This document shows positions 36,016-48,890 of a DNA stretch of 64,000 bases, in pieces. A program made the translations under genes and the position numbers. The DNA is from Desulfonatronum sp. SC1 (GTDB lineage Bacteria; Desulfobacterota; Desulfovibrionia; Desulfovibrionales; Desulfonatronaceae), in contig NZ_PZKN01000010.1 in assembly GCF_003046795.1 (NCBI RefSeq), positions 1 to 64,000 of the forward strand, in the 5' to 3' direction. Position 1 is the stretch's first letter, and each line of letters begins with the position of its first letter. Below the pieces are notes generated by a model. The model ran no database searches and was not told the origin of the DNA. It saw nothing but the letters and a program-made list of their open reading frames with translations.

Positions 36016-36448
36016 TTTTCATCCGGTAACGGCCCATTTTCCTTTTGGCAGCGCCTGCCTGCCGTGTTCCTTGTAAAGTGGATACCATTGTCCAGACAAA
36101 AAAGGGCCGAGTTGATGGTGGAATCTGAATGATGAACACGTGGGGCCTTTTTTTACACCCGCGTATCCGCCCAGCAATCGCCCCACGCTTTCGGCATGGG
36201 TCGGACGGCAGCCGGGTGGATCGTCCATTGCCCCTCTTCAGGATGAGGAACGTGGGCGGCGATTTCTCGGTCGATGTTTTGAGAGTTTGATGCAGGTGTT
36301 TCTTTTCCAATGTCCGCGGCGGACAAAGCAATAGAGGACAAAGCAATAGAGGCGGGCAAAACAGGCTTGTCGAACCGGCCATCGCTGCCGCGGTAGCCAC
36401 TGAAATGGGGCCGGGTTTCAACGGGAATCGTTTAGAGGAACAACGCAA
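36016..36448. other. Intergenic region, possible coding remnant
   Basis: The minus-strand frame 36019-36228 ends in PFLSGQWYPLYKEHGRQA and looks protein-like, but it lacks a start and a recognisable domain. 36318-36350 has a near-perfect direct repeat (GGACAAAGCAATAGAG twice). The right end carries the ribosome-binding site of tex. Confidence 0.35.
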
Positions 36449-38596
36449 TTGACTCATATCAATCAGGTTGCCGCGCAGCTCGGCTTGACGGCGCGACAGG
36501 TTCAGGCCGTGGCGGATTTGCTCCGGGAAGGCTCCACCGAGGTGTTTATCGCCCGATACCGCAAGGAGGCCACGGGTTCCCTGGACGAGGTGGTCGTGCG
36601 CAAGGTGCGCGACGGGCTGGAGGCGTTGGCAGATATGGACAAGCGCCGGGCGGCCATGCTGGCCTCCCTGGAGGAACGGGAGCTGTTGTCCGATGCCTTG
36701 CGCACCGCCCTGGAAGGGGCCCGGTCCCTGGCCGAACTGGAGGACGTCTATCTTCCCCATCGGCCCAAGCGACGCACCCGGGCGATGATGGCCGCGGAGA
36801 AAGGGCTGGAGCCTCTGGCCGACCTGCTCATGGAACAGCGGGCCGCGGACCCGGTTGTTGCCGCGTCCTCCTTTGTTGATCCGCATAAGGGCGTGGAAAC
36901 AGCGGAACAGGCCCTGGCCGGGGCCAGGGATATCCTGGCTGAGCGCATTTCCGAGGATGCCGGGGCCAGAGCCGCGATGCGCGCCCTGTTCACGACCAAG
37001 GCCCGGTTGCGGTCCCGTCCGGCCAGGGGCGCGGCCAAGATCGATCCGTCCGTTGCGGCCAAGTTCAGGGATTGGAACGACTGGGAGGAGCCCGCGGCAA
37101 CCGCTCCCGGCCATCGGATTCTGGCCCTGTTCCGGGGCGAACGAGAGGCTGTTCTTTCCGTGGAGGTGCGTCCGGACGAGGCGTTGGCCGCGGCCGAGCT
37201 GGAACGCCGCTTCGTGCGCGGTGGGGGAGCGTGCGCGCAGCAGGTGCGCCTGGCTGTTCAGGACGGATACCGGCGACTGCTCGCGCCGTCCATGGAGACG
37301 GAACTGCGGGCGAACCTGAAAACCCGGGCTGACGCGGAGGCGATCGGCGTGTTTTCCGCGAACCTGCGCGAGCTGCTCCTGTCCCCGCCCCTGGGCCGCA
37401 AGCGGATCATGGCCCTGGACCCGGGATTTCGCACCGGGGCCAAGCTGGCCTGTCTGGACGAGCAGGGCGGGCTGCTGCATCACGAGACCGTTTTCGTGGT
37501 CGGGTCGGAACGGCAGGCAGCGGAATCAGCGCGGCGCATCCGGGAGTTGGTGGAGCGGTTCGCCGTCCAGGCCGTGGCCGTGGGCAACGGCACCGCCGGG
37601 CGGGAAACCGAGGCTTTTGTCCGCTCCCTGGGGTTGCAGGGCGTCTTCGTGGTCCTGGTCAACGAATCCGGGGCCTCGGTGTATTCCGGCTCGGACATCG
37701 CCCGGGAGGAATTTCCGGACCTGGACCTGACAGTACGTGGGGCCGTGTCCATCGGACGGCGGTTGATGGACCCCCTGGCAGAGCTGGTCAAGATCGATCC
37801 CAAGGCCATCGGCGTGGGCCAATATCAGCACGACGTGGACCAGGCGGCGTTGAAACGGGCCCTGGACGATACCGTCGTCAGTTGCGTCAACGCGGTGGGC
37901 GTGGAGCTGAACACGGCCAGCGCCGCCCTGTTGTCCTTTGTTTCCGGGCTGGGGCCGGCCCTGGCCAGGAACATCGTGGCCTGGAGAGATGAAAACGGGC
38001 CGTTCGGTTCCCGGCGGGATCTGCTCCGGGTGAAGCGGCTCGGGCCCAAGGCCTTTGAGCAGGCCGCCGGCTTCCTGCGCATCCGGGACGCGGACAATCC
38101 CCTGGACGCCTCGGGCATCCATCCCGAACGATACGGCCTGGTGGAGGGCATGGCACGGGACATGGGCGTCGGGGTGCGCGAACTGATGCGGGATGCCCGA
38201 ATCAGGGCGGGGATTGATCCGTATCGCTATCTGTCCGAAGAGGCCGGGCTGCCCACGCTGACCGACATCCTGGCCGAACTGGATCGCCCCGGGCGGGACC
38301 CCCGGCCGATATTTGAACACTTTGCCTTTGCCGAGGGCATGCATCGTCCGGAAGACCTCTCCCCGGGCATGGTCCTGCCGGGCATCGTGACCAACGTGAC
38401 CCGGTTCGGGGCCTTCGTGGACGTGGGCGTGCACCAGGACGGGCTGGTCCATGTCAGCCAGATGGCCGATCGCTTCGTCCGCGATCCCGCGGAAGTGGTC
38501 CGGACAGGCCAGCACGTCCGGGTCCGGGTTCTGGAAGTGGACCTGGAGCGCCGCCGGATTTCTCTTTCCCTGAAAGGGATGGTTCACGGGGGCTAA
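36449..38596 (+). CDS. tex: Tex-family RNA-binding transcription accessory protein
   Basis: 715 residues, a little shorter than the 770-780 of other Tex proteins. Order: helical N-terminal domain (IARYRKEATGSLDEV), YqgF-like domain (IMALDPGFRTGAKLACLDE), helix-hairpin-helix region (NTASAALLSFVSGLGPALA) and a C-terminal S1 domain (VLPGIVTNVTRFGAFVDVGV). Start is TTG 36449, supported by GAGGAA eight bases upstream and by the normal Tex N-terminus. Tex is a conserved nucleic-acid-binding protein with a role in transcription. The stop codon lies in a weak AT hairpin (38591-38619). Confidence 0.93.
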   Translation: MTHINQVAAQLGLTARQVQAVADLLREGSTEVFIARYRKEATGSLDEVVVRKVRDGLEALADMDKRRAAMLASLEERELLSDALRTALEGARSLAELEDVYLPHRPKRRTRAMMAAEKGLEPLADLLMEQRAADPVVAASSFVDPHKGVETAEQALAGARDILAERISEDAGARAAMRALFTTKARLRSRPARGAAKIDPSVAAKFRDWNDWEEPAATAPGHRILALFRGEREAVLSVEVRPDEALAAAELERRFVRGGGACAQQVRLAVQDGYRRLLAPSMETELRANLKTRADAEAIGVFSANLRELLLSPPLGRKRIMALDPGFRTGAKLACLDEQGGLLHHETVFVVGSERQAAESARRIRELVERFAVQAVAVGNGTAGRETEAFVRSLGLQGVFVVLVNESGASVYSGSDIAREEFPDLDLTVRGAVSIGRRLMDPLAELVKIDPKAIGVGQYQHDVDQAALKRALDDTVVSCVNAVGVELNTASAALLSFVSGLGPALARNIVAWRDENGPFGSRRDLLRVKRLGPKAFEQAAGFLRIRDADNPLDASGIHPERYGLVEGMARDMGVGVRELMRDARIRAGIDPYRYLSEEAGLPTLTDILAELDRPGRDPRPIFEHFAFAEGMHRPEDLSPGMVLPGIVTNVTRFGAFVDVGVHQDGLVHVSQMADRFVRDPAEVVRTGQHVRVRVLEVDLERRRISLSLKGMVHGG

Positions 38597-38619
38597 AAAA
38601 AGGCGGACACTTTTTAGCC
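38591..38619 (+). terminator. Weak hairpin at the end of tex
   Basis: GGCTAAAAA pairs with TTTTTAGCC around an 11-base loop; the stem includes the tex stop codon. Mostly A-T pairs and no following U-tract, so terminator function is uncertain. Confidence 0.35.
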
Positions 38620-38860
38620 GCCATAATCGCCCCAGGGGGACTGGACGGGGGTCAGGTCTTTTATAGCGTTTCCGGCAACCCCCTGTCATGGTTCCGTGAG
38701 CAACGCCAAACGGCTTGTGACAAAACCCCATGCAAACATCAAGAAAGCTCTGCTCTTCGCTGAGAGGGTTGTCTTGCGTGACGGTCCGAGCTGGCGTAAT
38801 GAGCCCATCGGAGTGGTTCACGAAATGAGCCGTCAAACCATGGCAAGGAGCATCCGCCGC

Positions 38861-40225
38861 ATGCGCATCGTGATCATTGGAGCCGGGGAGATCGGGTTTC
38901 ACGTGGCCCAGCGCCTCTCGCAGGAGCACAAGGACGTGGTGGTCATCGACAAGAGCCCGGAGGCTCTCAGGCGGATCAGCGATCACCTGGACGTGCAGAC
39001 CATTCTGGGTTCCGGGAGCAGCCCGGTGCTTCTGGAGCAGGCCGGGATCCAGCAGGCCAAGCTGTTGTTGGCGGTCACGGACAGCGATGAGACCAACCTC
39101 ACGGCCTGCCTGTTCGCCCGGGCCCTGGCCCCGGAACTGACCAAGCTGGCCCGGATCCGCAACCAGGAGTACCTGCACTACAAGTCCACCCTGACCCGGG
39201 AAATCCTGAACATCGCCCACGTGATCAATCCGGATCAGGAAGTGGTCCTGGCCCTGGAACGGATGCTGGAGGTTCCCGGAGCCATGGAGGTCAATCCCTT
39301 TGCCGGGGGCCGGGTCAAACTGATCGGAGTCAAGGTCTGCCCGGACAGCCCGTTGATCGGCGTGCGGCTGATGGACATCCCGGACCGCTACCGGGACAAC
39401 CGGTTCATCATCGCGGCCATCGTCCGCGACGAGAGACTGCTGATCCCCACCGGGCCGGACGCCTTGCGCAGGGAAGACGTGGTCTACTTCATCTGCGGCG
39501 GCGACCGGGTCGAACGCGTCCTGCCCCTGTTTTCCCCTTGCACGACAAAGATCCGCAACGCCATGATCGTCGGCGGAGGCAGCGTGGGGCTCTTGGCCGC
39601 CAAAGCCCTGGAACGCAAAGGCCTGTCCGTCAAGCTCATCGAACGCGACCCGCAACGCTGTGAAAAGCTGGCCGGGGAACTGGACAAGACCATCGTGCTC
39701 CACGGCGACGGCTCGGACGGGGATCTGCTTCAGGAGGAGGGCATCCGGGAAATCGACGCCTTCATCGCCCTGACCGGCGGCGAAGAGACCAACGTCCTGC
39801 TTTCCCTGCTGGCCAAACGGCTGGGCGCGGCCAAAACCATCACCAGGATCAACAAGTTCGCCTACATTCCCCTGGTCCGGGCCATCGGCCTGGAAAACGT
39901 GATCAGTCCCCGGATTTCCGCGGTCCACACCATTTTTCGCCATGTCCGCCGAGGCAAGGTCATTTCCTCGGTCTTCATCCGCGGCGAGGAGGCCGAGGCA
40001 CTGGAAGCCGTGGCCCAGGAGAAGTCGCCCATCGTGCACAAGCCGATCAAGGATCTGCGGTTTCCCAAGGGCGCGCTGATCCTCTGCGTGATTCGCGGCG
40101 AAGAGGTGATCATTCCGGACGGGAACAGCGTGATCCGGCCCGGCGACAGAATCGTGATCCTCTCCATCCGGGCGAATATCTCCAAGGTGGAACGGGCATT
40201 GGCCGTCAAATTGGAATACATCTGA
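38861..40225 (+). CDS. trkA: Trk system potassium uptake protein TrkA
   Basis: 454 residues from ATG 38861 (AAGGAG ten bases upstream). Two RCK units, each with a nucleotide-binding Rossmann motif: VIIGAGEIGFHVA (7-12) and MIVGGGSVGLLAA (about 236), each followed by a TrkA-C domain. It is the cytoplasmic NAD(H)-binding regulatory subunit of the Trk K+ channel. trkH follows 84 bases downstream. The frame extends upstream to about 38696 with no conserved match. Confidence 0.95.
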   Translation: MRIVIIGAGEIGFHVAQRLSQEHKDVVVIDKSPEALRRISDHLDVQTILGSGSSPVLLEQAGIQQAKLLLAVTDSDETNLTACLFARALAPELTKLARIRNQEYLHYKSTLTREILNIAHVINPDQEVVLALERMLEVPGAMEVNPFAGGRVKLIGVKVCPDSPLIGVRLMDIPDRYRDNRFIIAAIVRDERLLIPTGPDALRREDVVYFICGGDRVERVLPLFSPCTTKIRNAMIVGGGSVGLLAAKALERKGLSVKLIERDPQRCEKLAGELDKTIVLHGDGSDGDLLQEEGIREIDAFIALTGGEETNVLLSLLAKRLGAAKTITRINKFAYIPLVRAIGLENVISPRISAVHTIFRHVRRGKVISSVFIRGEEAEALEAVAQEKSPIVHKPIKDLRFPKGALILCVIRGEEVIIPDGNSVIRPGDRIVILSIRANISKVERALAVKLEYI

Positions 40226-40309
40226 AATCGTGATCAGTGGCTTGTGTCCGGTGATTCGTCCGAAGCAAGCCACAAGCCGTCCGTCACGGGTCACTGCAAG
40301 GAAAACGCC

Positions 40310-41761
40310 ATGCACTGGCGAGGCATCTTCTCCTACACCGGCGCGATCATCGCCGCCGTGGGTCTGCTCATGCTCCCGGCCCTGGGTTGTTCGTTGTATT
40401 ACGGAGACGCGGGCGTCACGCCCCTGCTGTTCTCCATGGTCTCGGTCAGCCTCGGGGGGGTAGCCCTGTACCTGGTTTGGCGCAAGCACGCCCCGGAAAC
40501 CGTGACCAGCCGGGAGGCCATGGCCGTGGTGGCCCTGTGCTGGATCAGCGCCGGGCTGGTCGGAGCCTTGCCCTTTTATCTCGGCGGAATGTTCGACACC
40601 TTCACGGACGCTTTTTTCGAGTCGGTCTCCGGCTTCACCACCACGGGCTCCTCGGTGCTTACGGACATCGAGGCCGTGGCTCCGGGGCTGCTGTTCTGGC
40701 GGAGCATGACCCAGTGGATCGGCGGCATGGGCATCATCGTGCTGTCCGTTGCCGTGCTGCCCATTCTCGGGGTGGGCGGCATGCATCTCTACCGGGCCGA
40801 ATTTTCCGGGGGCAGGCAGGACCGGATCAAGCCCCGGGTCCGGGCCGCGGCCTTGTCCCTGTGGAAGGTCTACCTGCTGTTTTCCACCGTGCTGGTGGTT
40901 CTGCTGCTGCTGGGCGGGATGAATCTCTTTGACGCCCTGTGCCACATGTTCGCCACCATTGCCACGGGCGGTTACTCCACCAAGAACCTGTCCATGGGCC
41001 ACTACCAGAGCGCCTATCTGCACCTGGTGGTCACGGTGTTCATGTTCCTGGGCGCGATCAATTTCGCCCTGCATTACCAAGCTCTGCGCGGACGCCCCCT
41101 GGCCTTGTGGCGCAATTCCGAGGCCCGCTTCTTCACCCTGCTGGTCCTGGGCGCCATCGCCGTGATCGGCCTGACCCTTTGGGCGAACCGGACCTACGAA
41201 ACCCTCGGCGAAGCCTTCCTGTACAGCGCCTTCAACCTGGTCTCCATCATCACCACCACCGGCTACGCCACCGCGGACTTCGCCCTCTGGCCGCCCCTGG
41301 CCGCGGCTCTTCTTTTCGCGGCCATGTTCATCGGCGGATGCGCCGGGTCCACCTCCGGAGGCGTGAAGTGCATGCGCGTCCTCTTGGCGGTCAAGCATAT
41401 GTACAGGGAAAGCTTCCGGGTCATCCATCCCCAGGCCGTGGTCCAGGTCAAGATGAGCGGCAAGCCCGTGGAGGAAAGCGTGATCAGCGGCATCTGGGGG
41501 TTTCTGGGCCTGTTCGCGGCTCTGTATCTGGTGCTGTCCCTGTTGCTGGCCGCCATGGGCCTGGACCTGGTCACGGCCTTCAGCGCGGCCATCGCGGCCA
41601 TGGGCAACATTGGCCCGGGCTTCGGCGGCGTGGGCCCGGCGCAGAACTTCGCCCACCTGCCCGCCGCCGCCAAATGGCTGCTCGCCTGGGGCATGCTCCT
41701 GGGACGGCTGGAACTCTACGCCGTGATCATCTTCCTGCTGCCGGCCTTTTGGAAGGCATAG
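40310..41761 (+). CDS. trkH: Trk system potassium uptake protein TrkH
   Basis: 483 residues with about ten membrane helices and the four pore-loop repeats of the TrkH/KtrB family (SVSGFTTTGSSV, FATIATGGYSTKN, IITTTGYATADF, AIAAMGNIGPGFG). It forms the K+-conducting dimer gated by TrkA. ATG 40310 has AAGGA upstream. K+ uptake of this type is useful in saline or alkaline media. Confidence 0.95.
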   Translation: MHWRGIFSYTGAIIAAVGLLMLPALGCSLYYGDAGVTPLLFSMVSVSLGGVALYLVWRKHAPETVTSREAMAVVALCWISAGLVGALPFYLGGMFDTFTDAFFESVSGFTTTGSSVLTDIEAVAPGLLFWRSMTQWIGGMGIIVLSVAVLPILGVGGMHLYRAEFSGGRQDRIKPRVRAAALSLWKVYLLFSTVLVVLLLLGGMNLFDALCHMFATIATGGYSTKNLSMGHYQSAYLHLVVTVFMFLGAINFALHYQALRGRPLALWRNSEARFFTLLVLGAIAVIGLTLWANRTYETLGEAFLYSAFNLVSIITTTGYATADFALWPPLAAALLFAAMFIGGCAGSTSGGVKCMRVLLAVKHMYRESFRVIHPQAVVQVKMSGKPVEESVISGIWGFLGLFAALYLVLSLLLAAMGLDLVTAFSAAIAAMGNIGPGFGGVGPAQNFAHLPAAAKWLLAWGMLLGRLELYAVIIFLLPAFWKA

Positions 41762-41827
41762 CGATCAAAACCGGCGGGCGGCGGAATGCATGAAGGAGGT
41801 ACTCCTTCACCCACGTTCTCCGTTTTC

Positions 41828-42430
41828 TCAGACGAGATGCCGCGTGACCTCTTGCGCTGGGACTTTGTTCGGCCCCTTGATCGTGCGATCCGTGTAGCCC
41901 AGGGGGATGACGGCCATGAATTCGCCCTCGGGCTCGCCCAGGAACCGGCGCACGTCCTCCTTGATCAGGAAGAGGATTCCCAGCCAGACCGAGCCCAGGC
42001 CCAGCGAAGTGGCCGCCAGGAGCAGGTTCTGCACCGCCGCGGCGGAGCTTTGGATTTCCATGGTCCGGAAGAAGTCGCGCGCTTCCGAAATGTCCAGCTT
42101 GAACAGCTTCTCGCCCCGGGCGATCAGGTTGCCGGTGTTCACCACGGCCACCACGATGGGCGCGCTGGTGATGCTCCGGGCCGCCATGCGCAGCAGGGAG
42201 GACGAAGGCTTGGGAAAGTCGGCGGCTCGTTCCGTGGTCAGCCGGGCCAGCTCCATCTTCTTGTCCCCGCGAAGCACGATGAAACGCCAGGATTGCTCGT
42301 TATGCGCCGAAGGTGCCTGGTTGGCAGCGGTCAAGACCGCGTGGACGGTTTCGTCGCCGACCTCCCGGTCCGTGAAGAGCCGGATGCTGCGGCGGGCCGC
42401 GATGGTACGCAGGGTTTCGTTGTCCAGCAT
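41828..42430 (-). CDS. Nitroreductase-family flavoprotein
   Basis: 200 residues. N-terminal FMN-binding motif RRSIRLFTDREVGDE, then APSAHNEQSWRFIV and the family helix SAAAVQNLLLAATSLGLGSVWLG. Family members reduce nitro compounds, quinones or flavins with NAD(P)H. Substrate unknown. Convergent with trkH, with 66 bases between and no clear terminator. Confidence 0.88.
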   Translation of the reverse strand: MLDNETLRTIAARRSIRLFTDREVGDETVHAVLTAANQAPSAHNEQSWRFIVLRGDKKMELARLTTERAADFPKPSSSLLRMAARSITSAPIVVAVVNTGNLIARGEKLFKLDISEARDFFRTMEIQSSAAAVQNLLLAATSLGLGSVWLGILFLIKEDVRRFLGEPEGEFMAVIPLGYTDRTIKGPNKVPAQEVTRHLV

Positions 42431-42702
42431 GCAAGGAACCTCTCACTGCTTTGGGTCATTATGGTTCATGGGTGCGGAAACGATAGGCCGGGCGCGGACG
42501 CAAAGCAAGATTGGATCTTTTTTATCTTCCGGATTTGCCCGCTTCATGTTCAGCCTTGCATCCGGGAGTCGACGGATTGATCGCCTGATGCAATGAGCGC
42601 GCCTTTGCGCTTGATTTTTGGAACCACTCCTGGCTAGATCATCCCTTCAACGGATTATTCCGGGTTTCCGCCCTTTCAACCGCCCTCACAGGAGTCAGCG
42701 CC

Positions 42703-43506
42703 ATGCATCTTGGAAAACAGATCAGACTGGAACGGATTCTGAATCGCGATACCCGGCGGGCCATCATCGTGCCTCTGGATCACGGCGTGACCGTGGGGCC
42801 GCTTTCCGGCCTGACCGACATGCGCCAAACACTGAGCCAAATCGCCACCGGCGGGGCCAATGCCGTGGTCATGCACAAGGGGTTGGTTCGGTGCGGGCAC
42901 CGGGGCAGCGGGCCGGACATCGGTCTGATCATTCACCTCTCGGCCAGCACCTCCCTCTCCCCTTTCCCCAACGCCAAGACCCTGGTGGCCTCGGTGGAGG
43001 AAGCCCTGCGCCTGGGCGCGGACGGGGTTTCAGTACATGTCAATCTGGGCGACGAGAACGAGCGGGAAATGCTGGAGGACATGGGCCGGGTCAGCGCCGC
43101 CGCGGCTTCCTGGGGCATGCCCATGTTGGCCATGATGTACGCCAGGGGGCCAAAGGTGCCCAACGAGTATGACCCGGAAGTGGTGGCCCATTGCGCCAGG
43201 GTGGGCGTGGAGTTGGGCGCGGATCTGGTCAAGGTGCCGTATACAGGGGATATGGACAGCTTCCAGCGGGTGGTCGACGCCTGCTGCGTACCCGTGGTCA
43301 TTGCCGGAGGGCCGAAGATGAACAGTGTTCGTGACGTGCTCCAGGTCGTTTCCGACTCCATCAAGGCTGGAGGGGCCGGACTGTCCATAGGCCGAAATAT
43401 CTTTCAGGCAGAAAAACCGAAATCCCTGCTCAGAGCCATGCACGGCATCGTCCACGATGACCTGAGCGTGGACCAGGCCATGGAGGTGCTGGCCCGTGAC
43501 GGTTGA
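42703..43506 (+). CDS. 2-amino-3,7-dideoxy-D-threo-hept-6-ulosonate synthase (DhnA-type aldolase)
   Basis: 267 residues; CAGGAG lies upstream of ATG 42703. Class-I aldolase barrel: [30 protein letters not shown], the Schiff-base Lys in [12 protein letters not shown], and the phosphate loop [15 protein letters not shown]. In methanogens and Desulfovibrio relatives this enzyme starts the alternative route to 3-dehydroquinate from aspartate semialdehyde and a 6-deoxy-5-ketofructose phosphate. A class-I fructose-bisphosphate aldolase is the alternative reading. The partner dehydroquinate synthase II is not in the window. mltG starts inside its last 11 bases. Confidence 0.85.
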   Translation: MHLGKQIRLERILNRDTRRAIIVPLDHGVTVGPLSGLTDMRQTLSQIATGGANAVVMHKGLVRCGHRGSGPDIGLIIHLSASTSLSPFPNAKTLVASVEEALRLGADGVSVHVNLGDENEREMLEDMGRVSAAAASWGMPMLAMMYARGPKVPNEYDPEVVAHCARVGVELGADLVKVPYTGDMDSFQRVVDACCVPVVIAGGPKMNSVRDVLQVVSDSIKAGGAGLSIGRNIFQAEKPKSLLRAMHGIVHDDLSVDQAMEVLARDG

Positions 43507-44602
43507 TCGCCCGAATCCGGATTTTGAATCCGGACAGCCCGGTCCGGACCTCCAGGTTGCAACGCCTGTCGGCAAACCCAGGGGCCGGTTGCGCAAGGCT
43601 TTTCTTTTTTTATTGGTCGTCCTGCTGCTTGTCGGCGGCGCGGCGGCCTGGGACGCTTACCGATTCCTGCATGTTCCGCCGGAGCAGCCGGGGGAAACCC
43701 GCCTGGTGGACATCGTCCCAGGCATGTCCATGGTTCGAATCAGCGGGCTCCTGGAGCGGGAAAACATCGTTTCCAGCGGGCAGCGGTTTCGCATCTACGC
43801 GCAACTCATGGGACTGGGCGCGTCGGTCCAGGCAGGCGAATTCGCGCTGAACACCGGCTGGACGCCTCGCCAGGTCCTGGACGTCCTGACCACCGGCCGG
43901 GTCCACCTGCACCGGTTGCGGATCCCCGAGGGCCTGACCTGGTGGCAGACCGGACGGATCGTGGAGGAATCCGGGTTGGCCAGCTTCGAAAACTTCGCCC
44001 AGGCCGTATCGGACCCGGAACTGCTGCGCCGATTCGACATCCCCGCTGACCACGCCGAAGGCTTCCTGTTCCCTGAAACCTATTTTCTTCCTCGGCCTCG
44101 AAACCAGGACGCCCGGCCCATCGTGGAAATGATGCTGGAGATGTTCCGAAGGGCCACGGATCAGCACCTCTGGCCAAAAGGCCGTCCCGACCCGGAAACG
44201 GTGCGGGACCTGGTAATTCTGGCCTCCTTGGTGGAAAAGGAAACCGGATTGGCCGAGGAACGCGAACGGGTGGCCGGGGTCTTTGCCAACCGGCTGCGCA
44301 TCGGCATGCGCCTGCAGTGCGACCCCACGACCATCTACGGCCTGGGGCCGGACTTTTCCGGGCCGCTGCTCAGACGGCACCTGGACGACCCGGGCAACCC
44401 CTACAACACCTACATGCACGCGGGGCTGCCGCCGGGGCCCATCGCTTCTCCCGGCCTGGCCTCGCTGCGGGCCGCGCTCCAGCCCGAAGAACACAACCTG
44501 ATCTACTTCGTTTCCAACAACGACGGCTCGCACACCTTCAGCCGCACCCTGGAGGAGCACAACCGGGCCGTGCGGCAGTTCCGCCGCGGCCAGGGCAGAT
44601 AG
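43496..44602 (+). CDS. mltG: Endolytic murein transglycosylase
   Basis: 368 residues from GTG 43496. A transmembrane segment ([21 protein letters not shown]) anchors a periplasmic YceG domain. The catalytic Glu is in [15 protein letters not shown] (about 247), and [25 protein letters not shown] and [12 protein letters not shown] are family motifs. MltG cuts nascent glycan strands at the inner membrane. It overlaps the upstream aldolase gene. Confidence 0.93.
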   Translation: MTVDRPNPDFESGQPGPDLQVATPVGKPRGRLRKAFLFLLVVLLLVGGAAAWDAYRFLHVPPEQPGETRLVDIVPGMSMVRISGLLERENIVSSGQRFRIYAQLMGLGASVQAGEFALNTGWTPRQVLDVLTTGRVHLHRLRIPEGLTWWQTGRIVEESGLASFENFAQAVSDPELLRRFDIPADHAEGFLFPETYFLPRPRNQDARPIVEMMLEMFRRATDQHLWPKGRPDPETVRDLVILASLVEKETGLAEERERVAGVFANRLRIGMRLQCDPTTIYGLGPDFSGPLLRRHLDDPGNPYNTYMHAGLPPGPIASPGLASLRAALQPEEHNLIYFVSNNDGSHTFSRTLEEHNRAVRQFRRGQGR

Positions 44603-44673
44603 CCGCGTCGCCGTCGCGACGCGCGTCAACGGGTTTTTTGATTGAACACTGACGATTATGCCACGGAGGGCCG

Positions 44674-45066
44674 ATGTTTGCCGTAACCACCAACGCCGGT
44701 CGGATCGGCGGGGAATTGGACGTCTGCGGGACGCCTTCGGCTGGAGGAACCACGCCGGTCGTCTATGCCAACACCACGTCGCCGGCCCAGGGCAGGCCCA
44801 AGGCCCAAAAGCTGTTGGTCGCCGGGATGCCGGCCCTGCATCAAAACTCGTCCTGCGGGCCCAGCGCGGGGAACGAACAAGGGGTCGCCGGGGGAGTGGT
44901 GTCCGGGGAGGTCAAGGGGGCGGCGTCGTTCAGCACGGGCAGCGGCAAGGTGATGATCGAGGGCAGTCCGGCCGTGCGCCTGAACGACGCCGCGGTGCTC
45001 AACGGTGGCAATGGAGCAGGGCGGGTGTTGGAACCCAGTCAGGGCAAGGTGATGATCCTGTCCTGA
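44674..45066 (+). CDS. PAAR-like (DUF4150) protein
   Basis: 130 residues, GGAGG four bases before the ATG. It matches the DUF4150/PAAR-like pattern: VCGTPSAGGTTPVVYANT, AGMPALHQNSSCGPSAGNEQG and IEGSPAVRLNDAAVLNGGN. Such proteins cap the VgrG spike of type VI secretion systems. No VgrG, effector or immunity gene is adjacent, so it is an orphan here. Its end overlaps the convergent DUF1786 gene by 28 bases. Confidence 0.85.
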   Translation: MFAVTTNAGRIGGELDVCGTPSAGGTTPVVYANTTSPAQGRPKAQKLLVAGMPALHQNSSCGPSAGNEQGVAGGVVSGEVKGAASFSTGSGKVMIEGSPAVRLNDAAVLNGGNGAGRVLEPSQGKVMILS

Positions 45067-46209
45067 TCAGCGGCCCTGATCAGCGACCTTGGGCGCGTGA
45101 ACTCCCAGCCTTGCAGCAACCCGAAACACCCGGCCAGCATCATGTCCCCGCCCGGGGCGAGGAACACGGCTCCGGTGTCCCGGAGCAGGGCGCGGCGGGG
45201 GCCGAGGACGTAGGTGGGGGCGAAGGCTCCGGCTTCCGGCGGCAGGTACAGGGTCAGGCAGCCGTGACCGTACTGGTCCATGACCTGTTGGTGGGTCAGC
45301 AGGCCGTGGCGGAACAGGTCCAGGTCGGCCAGGACGTCTTCCCGGCTCCGGTTGGAGTGCTGCTCGTAGACGCCGAGAATTTGGTCCTGGAAGAGCAGGA
45401 AGCCCAGGACGTGGCTGTTGCCCACGTTGACCACGCACACGCCTTGGGTGCGCTGGAGCTGCCGGACCTCGGGCTCGAAGAGCGCGCCGAGCACCGCGGC
45501 CGCGCCGGTGTCGGCCACCAGCCCGGCGCCAATGCGGGCTTTCAGGGTGCGCAGGCGGGTCAGCTGCGCGGGCGGGTCGGCAAAGACCAGGGCCTCGGGC
45601 CGTCCCTGGGCCTGGAGCAGGAAGTCGCGCCAAAGCTGGAACCTTCCGACGCGATTGCTGGAATCCGGGTGGTAGCCGTGATCCTGGGCCGCGGCCAGGA
45701 TCAGGTCCGGGTAGTCCAGTCCGGCGGCGGCAAGGAAGGTCCGCCAGAATCCCGGATCAAAGTCCGCCAGATGCAGCGGGACGTGGCCGGGCGGGCAGGT
45801 TTCGGCCAGGTTCACGCCCAGGGCCCGGACCCGATCCGGATTGTCCCCCAGGGAAAAAGCCGCCTCCGGATGGGAGGCCAGGGGCAGGCCCTGCTCCAGA
45901 TGGGCCTTGGCGGTCCGGAAAAAGCCGCCGCCCATGTTGTCCCCGTAGAGCCAGACGGCCCGCCGGGCCGCGGTCAGGGCCGCGAGCCGCTCGGCAATCA
46001 CCCGGGCCGGGGAAGGCAGCACGAACTTGGGGCAGTTTTCCGGCTGCTCGCCGGGGATGTGCAACAGCACGTCCTGGGTCCCGCTGCCGATGTCCAGGCA
46101 CAGAACGGAACGCGGCCCCTCTTCAAACTCCCGGGCCGCGCTTTCCTCTCGGTTCCCCTCTTCCGGGTTCTGACCTCTGACCTTTGACCTCTGATCTCTG
46201 TCTTTCACC

Positions 46210-46217
<8 letters not shown>
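45039..46217 (-). CDS. DUF1786-family protein
   Basis: 392 residues. From about residue 37 it has an actin-like ATPase opening ([18 protein letters not shown]) and the family motifs [26 protein letters not shown] and [15 protein letters not shown]. Function unknown; some are annotated as related to pyruvate-formate-lyase activation. The first 35 residues are encoded by 7-bp tandem repeats (46160-46200) and are probably not conserved. Its ATG overlaps the clpB stop, so it is the last gene of the cbpA-cbpM-clpB operon. Confidence 0.82.
46160..46200. repeat. Short 7-bp tandem repeat inside the DUF1786 start
   Basis: On the plus strand the run reads TTCTGACC-TCTGACC-TTTGACC-TCTGATC-TCTGTCT, five units of a 7-bp motif with few changes. 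On the minus strand it encodes [11 protein letters not shown] near the N-terminus of the DUF1786 protein. Confidence 0.7.
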
Positions 46218-48816
<2,599 letters not shown>

Positions 48817-48890
48817 ATGCGGTTCCTCCTTGGAGGTGGAATGGTGCGATGGGAGTTATGGGACGTATGAGAATGATGGGGGCATGGGAG

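Noticed and set aside
38696-38860. 55-codon N-terminal extension of TrkA
   Set aside because: TrkA proteins begin at the MRIVIIGAGEIG segment, which has its own ribosome-binding site.
37526-41656. A 1376-codon open frame antisense to tex, trkA and trkH
   Set aside because: Its product is low-complexity Gly/His/Gln/Asp-rich with no domain, and the opposite strand codes three well-conserved proteins. High GC content leaves few stops in this antisense frame.
44658-46187. 509-codon plus-strand frame over the PAAR-like and DUF1786 genes
   Set aside because: Overlaps two genes with clear family motifs; composition is typical of an antisense frame.
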